The position numbers were made by a program, and so were the translations under genes. This document shows positions 47,501 to 59,570 of a stretch of DNA of 64,000 bases, one piece after another; position 1 is the stretch's first letter, and the number at the start of each line of letters is the position of its first letter. The stretch spans positions 63,260,336 through 63,324,335 of the forward strand of contig OY997592.1 of NCBI GenBank assembly GCA_963921825.1. Reading direction: 5' to 3'. The notes beneath the pieces are model-generated. The model was not told the origin of the DNA and did no database searches. It saw only the letters and a list, made by a program, of their open reading frames with translations. The DNA is from Erodium maritimum (Eukaryota; Streptophyta; Magnoliopsida; Geraniales; Geraniaceae).

Positions 47501-49198
47501 TTCTCACACATGACTTTATTCCAATGGTAAATAATGTCTTGTTATTGTTTATATATGGGCAAATGGTATGTTTCCTCGCCAATACTGAATATGACTGAAG
47601 CTTCCTTGGCCAACTGGTCAGGACTTAGGTTTAAGTACCTCACTCATTATTTATTTTGTCATAACTTTTGTCGTACCTTGTTGGGTCTCTCTCAAGAATT
47701 TAGAGCTTTCTTCTGCATAACAGAGCTTGTGGTTTCCACAGTAAACAAGGTTTTGAGACCAAATGCTTTGATGATTATTGAAAAAAAAATACTGAATATA
47801 GCCGCTGTGTATTTTTTTATATATGTACAGCTAGGTGACTTTGGCCTTGCAAAATGGAAGACAAGTGATGACCCCGTGCAGACGAGGATACTTGGCACAT
47901 TAGGGTGAGGACTTGTACTGTATTTCTCAAGTTTGAGACGCACAAGTGCTGGTCTGTCCATTTTTTGTGCTCTATCTTTTTAAGCAAACGATCACAGGGA
48001 GCCTCTTTTTTTGGTTTGGTGTAGATACCTTGCACCAGAGTATGCAGAGAATGGCATTGTTTCTGTAAGAACAGATGTGTATGCATTTGGCATCATTCTG
48101 TTGCAGTTAATCTCTGGACGCAAGGCTGTTGACTCAAAACAAAATGAGAAACAACAATCACTACGCCAATGGGTATGATTGCTTTCTTGCTCTGAAATTT
48201 GATATCAATAGTAAAGTTTCCCTTTTTGTTGTTGAGGAACAAATTGAAATCTCCTGAATGCATCTTATTGTCAAGAACAATACAAGGTTCTGATCTAGTT
48301 ACTTTTGTGTATGTATGCCCCCATTTGCAAATTGCAGGCAGAGCCAATCATTGAGAAGCTTGCATTGCATGAACTTGTTGATCCTCGTCTTGGAGATGCA
48401 TATGATCCATATGAACTATACATCATTGCTAAAGCGGCATACATGTGTGTGCAAAGAAGCCCTGAAATGCGGCCATCAATGGGGGAGGTGATTAAATTTA
48501 AATGCTTTCTGTCTATATCTCCCTCCATGAACAAATTATTAGTTGCATTGCTATTATTGCATTATCAATGCATGACCATACTGTCAGTATAAAATAAAAA
48601 CCTGGTCTTCAACTACGTTAGCTTTTAGCTGAGTTTGTCATCTAACATGATATCAAAACCTAGTTTCATACGGGCAAGAGTTCAAATCTCATAACCTTCA
48701 AAAATATTTATTATCTCTCTCAATTATAATCTCATAACCTTCAAAAATATTTATCATCTCTCTCAATTATAGTCTTATTTTTCTAATACACGTCTTCACG
48801 AATAAGATGATAGTTCTTCATAAGAGAATTAGCTAGGGATAATAAGAGCCCATTAGGAGAATATGAGGTACATAGATAGATAATAATATTTTTGTAAGCC
48901 ATAAGATTTGAACGTAAGGATATATTAGAAAATCCATTCAACGAACAAGTCATAGTTGAATGCCCAATTATAGTTTTATGGCGTAAGGCAAACAAAATAT
49001 AGTAGCACAACATCCCCGTAAAACTAGTGAAGTGTTTCATGTTCATCTTGGGAATGATATGAAGCATTTTTTGGCATATAGGTTGTGCGCCTTCTGGAAG
49101 GGGAAAGTGACCATTTCCGCCATTTGGAGCAATGCGTACCACGTTATTCAGAAGTGAAGGCAAGCATTACACGTTTAAATTCAGACAGTGATACTTAA
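44596..49198 (+). CDS. USP-like domain receptor-like cytoplasmic kinase, ten exons
   Basis: Exons: 44596-44767, 45132-45265, 45485-45582, 46060-46409, 46844-47290, 47366-47526, 47831-47904, 48025-48172, 48338-48487, 49082-49198. All introns are GT-AG and phases fit, giving 616 residues without a stop. Residues 1 to about 145 resemble the adenine nucleotide alpha hydrolase-like (USP) domain; a variable linker follows. The kinase has a Gly loop GEGGYGHV (about 321), Lys in LIAAK (342), HRDMRPSN (437-444), DFG (457-459) and APE (482-484). No signal peptide or membrane segment is seen, so it is probably cytoplasmic. It matches the Arabidopsis group with USP-like N-terminus annotated as inactive protein kinase SELMODRAFT_444075-like (At3g13690, At1g55200, At5g56790). 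The usual HRDxK Lys is Arg, as in that group, while other catalytic residues remain, so activity is open. Substrates are unknown. Confidence 0.93.
48686..48771. repeat. 43-bp tandem duplication in kinase intron 9
   Basis: ATCTCATAACCTTCAAAAAT and the following 23 bases occur twice (48686-48728, 48729-48771), with one or two mismatches. Confidence 0.85.
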
Positions 49199-49419
49199 AA
49201 TTTTGTTTAGACACTCTTTGCTCGTAGTTTGTCATGGGTTGTCAGATATTTTTCTTGTTACAGAAACGATCTTGAAAATACATAGTTTCGGCCAACGCAG
49301 ATGCTATTGCTAGCTAGTACGAGTGAGATATGTTCATGCTTGTTGGTTGCCGGACAAGTAAATGATCATTTTAGTTACTAGTAAACATAAACTATACATG
49401 GAGATTACTCTTCTGATAA

Positions 49420-49429
49420 AATAAATAAA
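49420..49429 (+). terminator. Candidate poly(A) signals of the kinase gene
   Basis: Overlapping AATAAA at 49420-49425 and 49424-49429, about 220 bp after the stop. Confidence 0.4.
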
Positions 49430-49753
49430 TATATATGTCCATTTTCGTTAATATTGTGTTGCATTTCATCAACAAATTTGACTCTTATTTGTGGAAGCAT
49501 TAGAAACTTCTTCATGGAGAAAAATGCGCAATCAATTAGGTTCACTCAATCATTTGTAGTATTAATATATGACAACCTAATCCTAGAATTATTTTGATAA
49601 GCGGAAAATTTATTCATGATCCCATCATTCAGGGAGAAAAACGAGTTAAAATAGTAATACAAGTCATAAAATGGGGATTTACCCAAAAACCTTCATGATT
49701 TTTTTTTGATAATTCGTTATTGGAGCATCCTCTTTTTTTAGTCTAATTTTTTT

Positions 49754-50063
49754 GGGATAATTGTCCAAAACTACCCTAAAGTTTCATCCACAAACGAGTT
49801 GATGCACAAAGTTTCGTCCACGCTGTGTGGCTACCCTGAAGTTTTGTCCACGACTTTTTTAGTTTTGACGTAGTAGGGATATTCAGAATGATGGTCTGGG
49901 GCCTCTGGACAGTGCTTCCCGGATTAAATAGAAGCGTGGGCAAAACTTCAATGCACCCACAAAAGCGTGGACAAACTTCAGGGTAGCCACACAACGTTGA
50001 CAAAACTTTGTGCATCAACTCGTTTGTGGACGAAACTTTAGGGTAGTTTTGGACAATTATCTC
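49754..50063. mobile_element. MITE, MULE-like, 310 bp (TSD AATTTTTTT)
   Basis: About 105-bp terminal inverted repeats: GGGATAATTGTCCAAAACTA and the following CCCTAAAGTTTCRTCCACAA, ACGAGTTGATGCACAAAGTT, then GTGTGGCTACCCTGAAGTTT in both arms. A 9-bp direct repeat flanks it (49745-49753 and 50064-50072), although it is T-rich. It has no ORF and is 0.55 kb downstream of the kinase gene. Confidence 0.88.
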
Positions 50064-50072
50064 AATTTTTTT

Positions 50073-50439
50073 TGTTCACACTAGAAATAGACCGACACGG
50101 TCTAACGTGGATCAATTATCGTGACAATTACCATTATGCTAGTGACACATTTTGGTTTTTGTATTTAACTAATAACATGAAAACTGTTTTTTTTTTGTAA
50201 ATTAAATGGAAATCATAAATAATAGAACGATAAACTGAAATGCTCGACTAAGCGCACTTCTTCTTGTCGATAATTTTTGGGTGGAATGTTGTTAGCAGTG
50301 TGCGATAAAATGATAAATTTAGCCAACGCATGAAACATAAATGCAACAGATTAGTAAACTCGGAGGATTGGAAGCTTGTCAAAACGGGATTACAACAAAA
50401 CAACATTTTACACTAGCCCCAAGATTCTCTTTGTCATGT
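50073..50439. other. Intergenic, nothing recognised
   Basis: AT-rich sequence without genes or repeats that I can classify. Confidence 0.5.
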
Positions 50440-51486
50440 CCTGGAGAAAGAGTCGATGGGTGTCCAAATCCTTGAGCGCTCTGTTGGAGGTGTCCTTATC
50501 CTGAAGTTGAATTCCCGGACAGGTGACTCTGAAGCCGAAAGTTGCGCCCAACGGTGCTTCTCAATGTTCGACAAGATTTGTGCCAAGGATACGTCGGTAG
50601 GAGTCTCGGCCTTCAACTTGCCTTTTTCCTTGAACCTCCTTGTTTTTGCGGCCTTCTGGCCTCAGGGCAGCGACCACGGATGGGTCTTGGGCGGTGACTG
50701 CCCTCAGCCTCTTTAGCGGCGGCAGCGAGAATGTCCACCTTATACATTGTAGTGCTCAAGCTAGGAGTTCTCGGGGTGTGACGCCCGTCAATGCCAATGA
50801 AATCCCCTGTTTTTGCGAGAACTCATTCTCAAAACAATGCAGCCAACAAGGCTTCCCTCGCACGAGGACCCACCATTGTTTCCATACGAACACGTGATCA
50901 TATTTCTCCTCGTACTCTTTCTCCGCATCCTCTATGATCTGGTCATTGGATCGATCGGATTAATATATTTGTTTAAACTTTGACCAGTACCCTTGGAACA
51001 TTTTCACCTTCCGTTTTCTGGTACTCCAATGTTGTTTGTAGTTTTTGGATGACCACCCCGTCGTCGGTGTTTGGTTGGTTGCGATAGCGAGCTCCTTACG
51101 AATTGCATCCCAAAAGGAAATGCAGTCTGTTCGGTCCCATGCTATGAGTTCTTGGAGTTGTTCGGCCATGCACTCACCAATACGAACTCATCAAGACGAG
51201 TCCATTTTCGGTATCGATGGGAAATTACTGATTTGTCGGCTTGCATCCCGCTTGGCGGTTCACGTGACAGGGTGGTTGAACAAGGATGCGTATGAAGGGT
51301 GTTAAATGGCCAGCCCACTATAGCCCGAGCCGATGCCCAACTTGTTGGGCTAGCGTACGTCATCCCACTTAGGAATGGTGAAGCCAAACCCGAAAATGCG
51401 TTGGAACAGTTGTACACAAGGAAAGCCGAAGTCGTATCTTCCAAGGGTGGCGACGGGACGTAATCATCTTGTTGCCTCAAAACCAC
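50440..51486 (-). pseudogene. Myb/SANT-like PIF/Harbinger ORF1 relic (NAM-associated C-terminus type)
   Basis: Minus-strand pieces in order: RKWTRLDEFVLVSAW (51142-51200), TDCISFWDAIRKELAIATNQ and STRKRKVKMFQGYWSKFKQI (51169-50960), DQIIEDAEKEYEEKYDHVFV (about 50945-50880), RPEGRKNKEVQGKRQ (about 50660). This is the layout of plant Myb/SANT-like proteins that accompany PIF/Harbinger transposases, often auto-annotated as glutathione S-transferase T3-like. Several frameshifts and stops break it, so it is not functional. No DDE transposase or terminal repeats were found nearby. Confidence 0.65.
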
Positions 51487-51659
51487 TCCTCTATTTCGTT
51501 AGAGTAGTGTTGTGAATCGTGAACGTACTCCTAGTTGCAACCAAAGCCCCATAGATATCTACCGTTGTTGTCCTCTCCCATGGGTTCATGTGGATAAACG
51601 GTACCGGAGATTCTAAAACCCGACGGATACTTGTTATTGAAGTCGTCGACCATGGTTGC

Positions 51660-51960
51660 AGGTGGAGAAAGGCTTTGGGAGATTCTACACCTTTTGGACG
51701 GACAAACGCTGAGGTGGAACGTCGGAGGGGTTGCTTCGTGGCTGTAGAATCTTTAGTGTTTCGACAACGGAGAATCAACAATGTGGACAAAGAAACTACA
51801 ACTTTGAACGCTGAAGGTGTTGGTTTGTGGCCGGTGATTCTACAGTATTTGGACGCCAGAGAATCTGGAGCCTCGACGGAGAAACAACGAGGTGGAACGT
51901 CGAAGGGCTTGCTTAGTGGCCAACGATTCTGCTTGAACGAAGAACGCCGGTGATTTTAGA
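51660..51960. repeat. Diverged triple repeat upstream of the Harbinger relic
   Basis: GTGGAACGTCGGAGGGGTTG at about 51714 and GTGGAACGTCGAAGGGCTTG at about 51892, with GATTCTAC/GAATCT and GGACAAA-type blocks between, suggest about three diverged units of 90-110 bp. Confidence 0.5.
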
Positions 51961-52428
51961 CGCGGAAACGTGTTGTAGTGAAGATGAAGGTCGAAGTCGT
52001 TGGATATTTAAAGCTGAAATCTACTTTCGACTTTAACGAGGCTTCTCCTTTTCGATGCCACATGTCGCATCTCGAATCGATTGTCAGTGATGTGGTGACC
52101 CCGAATCGCGTTGATTGGAACAAGTGTCGGGTCTGTAAATTCATCGACGTCAAAACCAAGCTTTGCCTATTCGACTGCAAAACGACTATGCTGAACCCAT
52201 TTCGACGCTATTTTCTAGTAAAAACGACATAATCAATGACGCAAACTGACTCGTTCTCAACACCACTATGACTATTCTTATGTTGTTTACGTTTAGGGTT
52301 TAGTTCAAATACAAATCCATTTAAATACATCAGAGTATTATTTATATTTTCAAACATTGATATTGCAACATCAGCCTCTCCAACAATAAAAACAGATGAA
52401 CAAAGTAATTTTTGATCTTAATACAAAT
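51961..52428. other. Intergenic, nothing recognised
   Basis: A short plus-strand frame near 51978-52232 has no recognisable family. The rest is AT-rich. Confidence 0.4.
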
Positions 52429-53171
52429 TAGTTTCCATGACATCGTTTGAGTTTAGATACATGTCAAATCACATTCTAACCCCCCCCCCCCCCCCTTTCT
52501 CTTAAAAAACCACGCCTCAATAACCTAGCCGCCACCCTCTTCTTCCTCATCGACGTCGGTCATGGCTCTCGCAGGTGAGGACCCTTTCTTCCCTTTCTCC
52601 TCCTTCCTCTTCCCCCTTTGTTCTTCTTTGTTTTCCCCTCCCCTGTTTCTCATCTGTTTCTCGCAGCTTCGGAGCTTCTTCTCCTCGCCTCCTAGTTTGT
52701 GATGTCGGGTTCTCGTCTATAGATCTGCTCGGCGTGTTGTTGTTCAACGTCGGAAAGTCTGTTGCTCAGAGACCTCGGCAGTGCTGGGGTTCGCAGGAGC
52801 TTTTTCGGGTGCTCCTCTACTGCTGTTCGTCCGGCCAGTTGCGGTCGTCGGAAGTGAGGTTCTTCTCTTATGGGCTATGATGCTTGACCGACTCTTCGTC
52901 GGGTTGCTATTCTGCTTGGTCGTGTTCTCTCCGGAGGCCATCTCTGGTTGTTGCACACTCTTCTATCTTGGGGCGGCGTCTCGTGCGGCTGGATGGTCGG
53001 GTAGGGTCCGCTCGGCTCGGGTCGTCCCTTTTGGCTGTTGGATCGGGTATAGTCGGTTGGGTCGGACCAGTTGGTTGGGGTGGGTCAGTATGGGCCTGGT
53101 CACTCTTGGTAGGTCCTTTGTTGGGCATGGTCAAGACTGGCCAGGTTGGGTTGATTAGGCCCGGTGGAGGA

Positions 53172-56100
53172 TGTAAAACCACGCTATTACAAAAAGGGTA
53201 TTATTTGAATTATGAAACGTCGGGGTAGATTTTTGCTACGAGTGAATTTCGAGAAGAAATTTCAAAAAAAAAGGGAAAAAGGAATTTGGGCTGGACAATT
53301 GACCAGGCCGGTCAGAGCTGGCCCTTACAAGCGGCAGCCCATCAGGCCCAGGCACCTCGAGCAGGCCTAACCCTAGCAACAAAAGGGGGGGGGGGGGCGA
53401 GCCTCTTCATCTCCCACTGTTCATGCATGCAGTTCGAGGCGTGTCTTTCTCCTCTCGCACCTCCTCTCTCGAGCTCGCGAACCAGAGCTCCCGTTCGAGC
53501 TCCTTCTTCTTCTCCGACCCACCCTCCACCTTCATCTTCTTCTCCAGTCACTTTACCCTCACCTCCAGCTCCAGACGGGACCATCGCGCTTGGGAACGAG
53601 ACAACTCGCCGGAGATTTGCTCTGGTTCGAGTTCCAGATATTGACTCTCGTCGGCGACGGAGAACCTGCACAGTTCGTGCTTCTCTCGCCGACCCCCTTC
53701 TTGTCCGGCCTCGTATCGCCGGGATTCATCACTTCCCGAGCACGATTCAACTGCTATCTGGCATATCCGTCGTCGGCAAGCCCTAGTTCGTCAGATCTGT
53801 GACGAAAACAAGCTTGGGCTCGCGCTGGAGCCCGTCGCCACGGCCACGACCTCGCCGTGACGTTGGCCGCCTTCGCCGCCCTCTTCTTCCTCCTTCACGA
53901 GCGTGCCTTGACGCCGTAGATGACGGCCAAAAATCGTGTCTCGCCGGAGCTGCTGTCGGTTCAGGCACGAGGCTGGGCAGAGCAGAGTGGACCAGGTCCG
54001 GTATTGGGCCTTGGGCCGGGCAACAGCAGAAGACGGGCTTGGGCCCAGTACACCTCGCGGGACAGGCCAGGCTTGGCAGTGGGTCTGGATCCGGACCGGG
54101 TCGGGTCTGGACTCGGGTTTGGGCTTGGATTCGGGTCGGATCCGGGTCAACCCAGCTTTAAATAAAATTATTTTAAAATCAGATTAGTTAACTGATTTAA
54201 TTATTTCAATGTGAGAATTTGAAAGACAATTTTGGATAAATCAGTGGACCTTTGGACAATTACCGGTTTTGATTGGACTTTTTCTTTGTCAAACCTAGAC
54301 GGGACTTCGCCCGAGCACAAGGGCTTGGACCCGAGCTAGAAGAACGAAGATCACGCCGGAACCCGTGTGAAGAATGGAGTTGTGACCACTCGAGCTTTTC
54401 ATCAGAGTATTATTAGAGGAAGACCACAAGGTAGGGGAAATCCTAACTACTTGAGTAATTCTTTATTAGTATGCATGTTAGGTTAATAAAATCGGAAATG
54501 TCCTAAAATTGTTTATAGGATGCGAATAACTAGAATAATCGTATTTTAATTACTAATAAATGGATGTGTCTAGTATGCATGCTTAGGATGAGAATAACTA
54601 GTGTAACTCGCTTTCGATACTTGGGAATTGTTTTACTGGTAGAGAGGCCGTGATGAACCCTCAGATTAGTTGTTGTGCTAGGTTCACATGCTTGGTTGCT
54701 AGTTACTAGGATGATCAAGAGTCTAATGAAACTAGATCGAATGCATGCTTGAATGTTGAATGATTGAACTTGAATGCTTGAATGATTGGTTGATTGATTG
54801 AGTGGTGATTAATTATTTTGTTTGAACGGATGATCGAGTATGACTGATTGTGCCAAAGGGGCACGATCAGGTGATCGATGGAGTGTGGTGTGTATTGATG
54901 AACGTGTGTACTTCCAGGATTAATGATTAAGTGAATGTCTTTGATGTGTTGTGGTGAAAGTGTGGTTTGATGAGCGTTGGTTGGTTGATGTGTTGTAATG
55001 TGTCCTTTATTCTTGTTCTTGAGATGTTTGCTTGTTCGGTTCGGTACTACACCGGGGGGAATCCGGTGCCGTTGTGGTGGTTGGAGTTTGACAGATACTG
55101 TGAGATATTGGTTGAGTATTGGAGCCTGAGGGAATTGGTTATTGAATATTGTGAGGATTGATTATTGGAGTCTGAGGGCATTGGTTAACTAGATATTATG
55201 AGGATTGATTATTGGAGTCTGAGTGCATTGGTTATTGGACCCTATGGGGCAATTGGATGGATTACTTCGTGAGAGATGGTTACTGTGGTTGCACCCAAGG
55301 GTGTGTGTCCTACGCACTACCTTGGTTTCCTATGACTTATTGTCCTTTGGAGGCATTTCCGAGAATCCCGACGATGAGCGTCCCTATGGGATGGTTTCCG
55401 GTGCCCCGATGTATGTGCTTCCTCTGGACCGAGGGAAAATCTGATATGATATGGGTACTCTGGTGGATCGGGATATGGGAACCGATGTGATCCCAGAATC
55501 TATCCATGGATCGGAGGCTTGAGAAAGCGAGTGGATGGCGTGATATCATTATTCCCATTTTAGCAGTCAAGATTCGTTTATAGTATTTCCTTGGAATCTT
55601 TTAAGTTACTGTTATCTTTGGAAAAGCGAGACTATTTTATTACACTGATTCCATAACATTTCATTGATTAATAGTATTTACTCGTTCCCAGTTGTGATGG
55701 CTTCTATTTTATTATAATGTTCTCTATTTGTTCTCTGGGAAGTTATCGTTATCCTTGAGAATGCGCTATTGTTCTCGTTGCTTTTATTTGTTTATTATAT
55801 CTTTTGGTCTAAGGGTTTTGAGCACTTTGTGACATCGAACTAAAGCAGTTTTATTATTAAACTTGGAGGCTAAAGTTGTTTACGATTTTCCCTACTGAGC
55901 GTAAGCTCACCCCTATTTGTTTATTGTTGTGTGTACATGTGTACTTGAGATCTAGAGAATTCGAGACTCGGGAGCTTCCGGATGTTTTGAGGGTTGTATT
56001 AGAGATGTGTTGGTCCACATTGTTGAACTTTATTTACCTTATGTTACTTGTCAAGTTTTGACACTATATTTGAATTTTGGATTGAATTATTGAGAAATAA

Positions 56101-56209
56101 TTTGGACTCGCTTTCAGCTTTAAAAGAATTTATTACAGATTTACTACTTTTATCTCGATTGTTTCAGGTTACGTCTCGAGTCCGGCCAAAACCGGATTTG
56201 GGCGTGACA
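53172..56209 (+). repeat. 5' LTR of the complete gypsy element
   Basis: 3038 bp, TGTAAAACCACG to GGGCGTGACA. It contains a G12 run near 53388, a GC-rich block (53450-54150), G6 at about 55057, LTR-family repeats, the hairpin TGAGCGTAAGCTCA (55896-55909) and the terminal hairpin. Confidence 0.94.
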
Positions 56210-56212
56210 ATT

Positions 56213-56226
56213 TGGTATCAGAGCCT
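56213..56226 (+). other. Primer-binding site of the gypsy element
   Basis: TGGTATCAGAGCCT, three bases after the LTR end, complementary to the initiator tRNA-Met 3' end as in many plant gypsy elements. Confidence 0.88.
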
Positions 56227-56833
56227 GGTTTCATTTGAAACGGGTTTAAATTGTGAACTTGTTTTCAAAACCTCGAACCGACGTCAATTAGGTGGGTAGA
56301 GTTAGGAGATCTAAGTCGTGTACTCCGTGACGCAAGTTGAAAACATTTGATGCGTAGAGTGGGAATGACACGAGTCTTGATTGTTCAATGCTGCTTAAGT
56401 TTTAATTTCTTTGTTATGATGGTTACATCGCTTGATTGGGATCCTTACCCTATTGAGTGTAAGATACAGTGATCGGTGAAGCCGAATGGTTGAGATCGGT
56501 ATTGGGTTAACTAGCAATGATCGAATTGCTAAAAAGTGATTGTTGTGTAAAATGATTTGTTATGTGTGTTACCGCCGTGGTTGGTCGCTTCATGATTGAT
56601 AAGGTTGAAGGGTTAACTTGTTGAAGTATTGATTTATCGAGGTGTTGATTTACTGAAAGGGTGACTTCTCGACTTATTGAAGGATTAAAATGTTGAGATA
56701 TTGAAACTGTTTGAGTATTGACTTGATTAATATGTTGGGTAGTGTTTAAAGGATTAAAGTTGAAAGGATGATCCAATTGGGATGACATTTTAGAGAAGAG
56801 TAGAACTCGAGTATTCTTACACTTTCTTTAATT

Positions 56834-56920
56834 GTGTTATGTACTTTGCGGAGCATGAGAACTCTGTGTATTGATTGTGTTGTGTACTTTGCGGAGCATG
56901 AGAACTCTAAGTATTGAATG
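56834..56920 (+). repeat. 43-bp tandem duplication in the gypsy leader
   Basis: TGTGTTATGTACTTTGCGGA and TGTGTTGTGTACTTTGCGGA start two adjacent copies that share GCATGAGAACTCT. Confidence 0.85.
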
Positions 56921-57843
56921 CCTTGTGAAAATTAATTGGTAATTGTCGACTTGTTTAAGTGCCCACCGTTCTTTAAGAATTAAAGTTGAAATTGATATTG
57001 AGTCGAAATCGATAGTGAGTTTGAATTTGACTTCGAGTTTGAAGCTAAGGCTTAACTTCAATTTGGAATTGAGTTTGAAATGGAAAGTAAGTCGAGACAG
57101 AGATTGAGGTTGAGATGAAGATCGGGTTTAGATCGGATGAACGAGCGATGCTCGGGTGGGTTATAACACGTTGATTAGATAATTATTGAAGGAATTTCCG
57201 TTTGGGTCGGCCGTTAATTGATAAGTACAACCTGAAGGGTTAAATTTAATCGGGTGATATTAAGATATTTGCTAAGACCCGCGTGAGTTACTTATGGTGT
57301 TCAAGATGTTGTGTAATTGAGGTGTTTTGTGTGTGCCTTATGGGTAGGACTCTGTGTACAGGTTATTATATAAATGTCCCGCTTAAGCGGATGGTTAGAA
57401 GAAAATACAAACGGGTCATGCCGAATTTTCGGTAGAAACTGAAGTGTTTGCACTATCACGGGCTGACTCAGGGGCGCCACTGTAGTCGAACGTGATAGAG
57501 GGATGTCAAGTGGTTACAACGAGATTCGGGGATGCCTGAATCGGGTTGTAACGACGTAAGATCGACGTGAATGTTATAAGGAAAAAGTAACGGATGGAGA
57601 TTATGGAAAAGAGTTGAGGACATAAATTGTGAGATTTATCGTGTTGCGATTCTAGACCCTAGTGTTGGGAAGAGACCCAATCGAGGGATATGCTTGTTGC
57701 TTGGCGAATTGTGTGAATTGATTGAGATTGTTCCTCATATGGCAGTTGATTGATTTGATTGAACACCGTTGATTGCTGTTGGGAGACGCACCAAGTTGCG
57801 GCCTTCTCTGCCTATATATATAAAGTACTATATATATATATAT

Positions 57844-58102
57844 AGGGAACCTTTCAGGTACACACCACTCTTAGAATACAAAAATGCGAACATCATGTAA
57901 ATCTGCGGAAAAAAAATGTAATTACATTTTATTTTATAGATATTATATTTTGTTTATGTAAATCAAAAATAGGATAGTCTAACGTAAATGTAAATCGGAA
58001 ATGTAAATCTACATAAATAATTTGTAATTACATTTTATTTCCACATATTTACATGGTTCGCACCGTTTGTATTTTAAGGAAATTTGTACCTGAAAGCTAT
58101 CC
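57844..58102. mobile_element. MITE inside the gypsy leader
   Basis: About 260 bp with imperfect terminal inverted repeats of about 60 bp: GGGAACCTTTCAGGTACACA at the left, and GGATAGCTTTCAGGTACAAA read inward from the right, both continuing to ATGTAAAT. It is embedded in TA repeats on both sides, so a TA or TTA-type target is possible but unresolved. Not present in the collinear copy at 27868-34102. Confidence 0.75.
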
Positions 58103-58312
58103 TATATATATCTACTGAGCCAAGTACGGTTGGTCTTTTTATGATCTTGGTGGGACAGCGTGAACGTCCGTGTGTTTTGATCGAACCGGTTGTTCTAAAC
58201 GAGACTTCGTACTAGCGATCCAAGTGGGATCCCTTTAAGACGCATGAGAACGTCCCTTTATGTTGAATCAAACCACTTGAGTTAAATTGAGTTATGAGTA
58301 CTTACGTTTTAA

Positions 58313-59570
58313 ATGCAACGAGTACACGAGATGTCCCGTGTTTACAGTCCGAGAGGGACCAGGAGTCGCCCCGCTGTGGGGCAGAGCCAGACACCAGCCG
58401 TTAGTCTGGCAGGGACAGCGAGCGCCAAGGTGCGGCTTCCACAGGGCACCAGAGTTTTGAGGTGGACCGGCAGGGTCACCATCGAGTGTTCTTCAGTCGC
58501 AGAGTCGACTCAGGTGACCCCTATGGACGAGGTGGTTCGCCTAGTACCCAAAGCGCTCAGCGCTCAGCAGGAGACTGCAGTACCGGCACCAGAGTCTGTG
58601 CCTACGGCCGACGCTGTCACTATCGAGAAGTCATGCCAGGTGCACAGCAACACGGCCAGGCTCTCAGAAATTTTCGTAGTTTGAGTGCGCCAATCAATCC
58701 CGGGGGTTCAGACCCCGAGGCAGCTGTAGTATGGTTGGAGCGGATTACCCACAACTTCGTTACTTCGAGAGTATTCGGTTGGTCATCTGAGAATATTTTC
58801 GCGACCGTTCAGCTTGAGAGAGAAGCATGATACTGGTGGCAGCATGTGCAGATCAGGGTTGGATGTGACTTTTAGCTGTTCAATAAATTGTTCCTGGAAT
58901 AGTATCTTTCCCTCGATCCGTTCGAGAGGACCAACACCAGCAGTTGTTGGATATGCAGTAGAGAGGGATGACCGTCTCTAAGTATGAGGCAAGGTTCACG
59001 TTCCTGTACCGCTTCGCGCCGAGATGGTGCAAACTGAGGAGAGCCACCACAGGCGTTCGAGAGAGGACTCACCCCGTCTGTCGCGGATCGAGTTATTACC
59101 TTCAGAATGAGGATTTTCTGTACTAGTGGATCAGGCGCTAGCCGTTGAGAAGCATCTTTGGGAGACCGCCAGAGCGCGGAAGACCAGGCCGAGGCCGAGT
59201 GGCTTCCTAAGGCCGTCAAAGAGTCGCAATGCTAAGAGGCAGAGGACCTCAAGATTGTTTCAGCCATAGGCCCAGTCCGGTGAGACCCGACTGGTTCGGG
59301 TAGTAGCGTCCGTTGGACCTGCCCCGGTGGCACAATTTTGTCCCTCGTGCAAAAAGTGGAACATTTGGGCCGTGACTGCCCGTTGAGTGATGGATCTACA
59401 AACCGTTCCACAGGTCGGCCTACAAGAGCCGATAAGAGGACGTGCTATCACAACAGCAGATTCTTCCACCACCACCGAGAGGAGGGCTTTTGATTCAGCA
59501 GGGCCGAGCATACGCGATTGCCGGGCCCCGAGCTGAGGGACTTGATACCGATCTTGAGATCGCTTAGAGT
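58313..59570 (+). pseudogene. Gypsy gag relic
   Basis: The frame from 58313 gives a basic N-terminal region. In a shifted frame DPEAAVVWLERITHNF begins a retrotransposon gag domain, with FERTNTSS and a MTVSKYEARFTFLYRFAP stretch further on. A knuckle-like CPSCKKWN and then GRPTRADKRTCYH follow near 59340-59450. Multiple stops and shifts make it dead. Gag forms the particle that packages element RNA. Confidence 0.75.

Noticed and set aside
44596-49198. Kinase gene as a pseudogene because of the altered catalytic loop
   Set aside because: All ten exons keep frame and splice signals, and the Arg is shared by the whole plant group, so it is a family trait rather than decay.
52480-52495. C16 run as a candidate regulatory or G-quadruplex site
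   Set aside because: Lies at the start of a retroposon with no neighbouring gene; a simple homopolymer explains it.
53286-53786. 166-codon plus-strand ORF
   Set aside because: Inside the 5' LTR of the gypsy element; part of it is repeated in the 3' LTR with frame-breaking differences; no domain.
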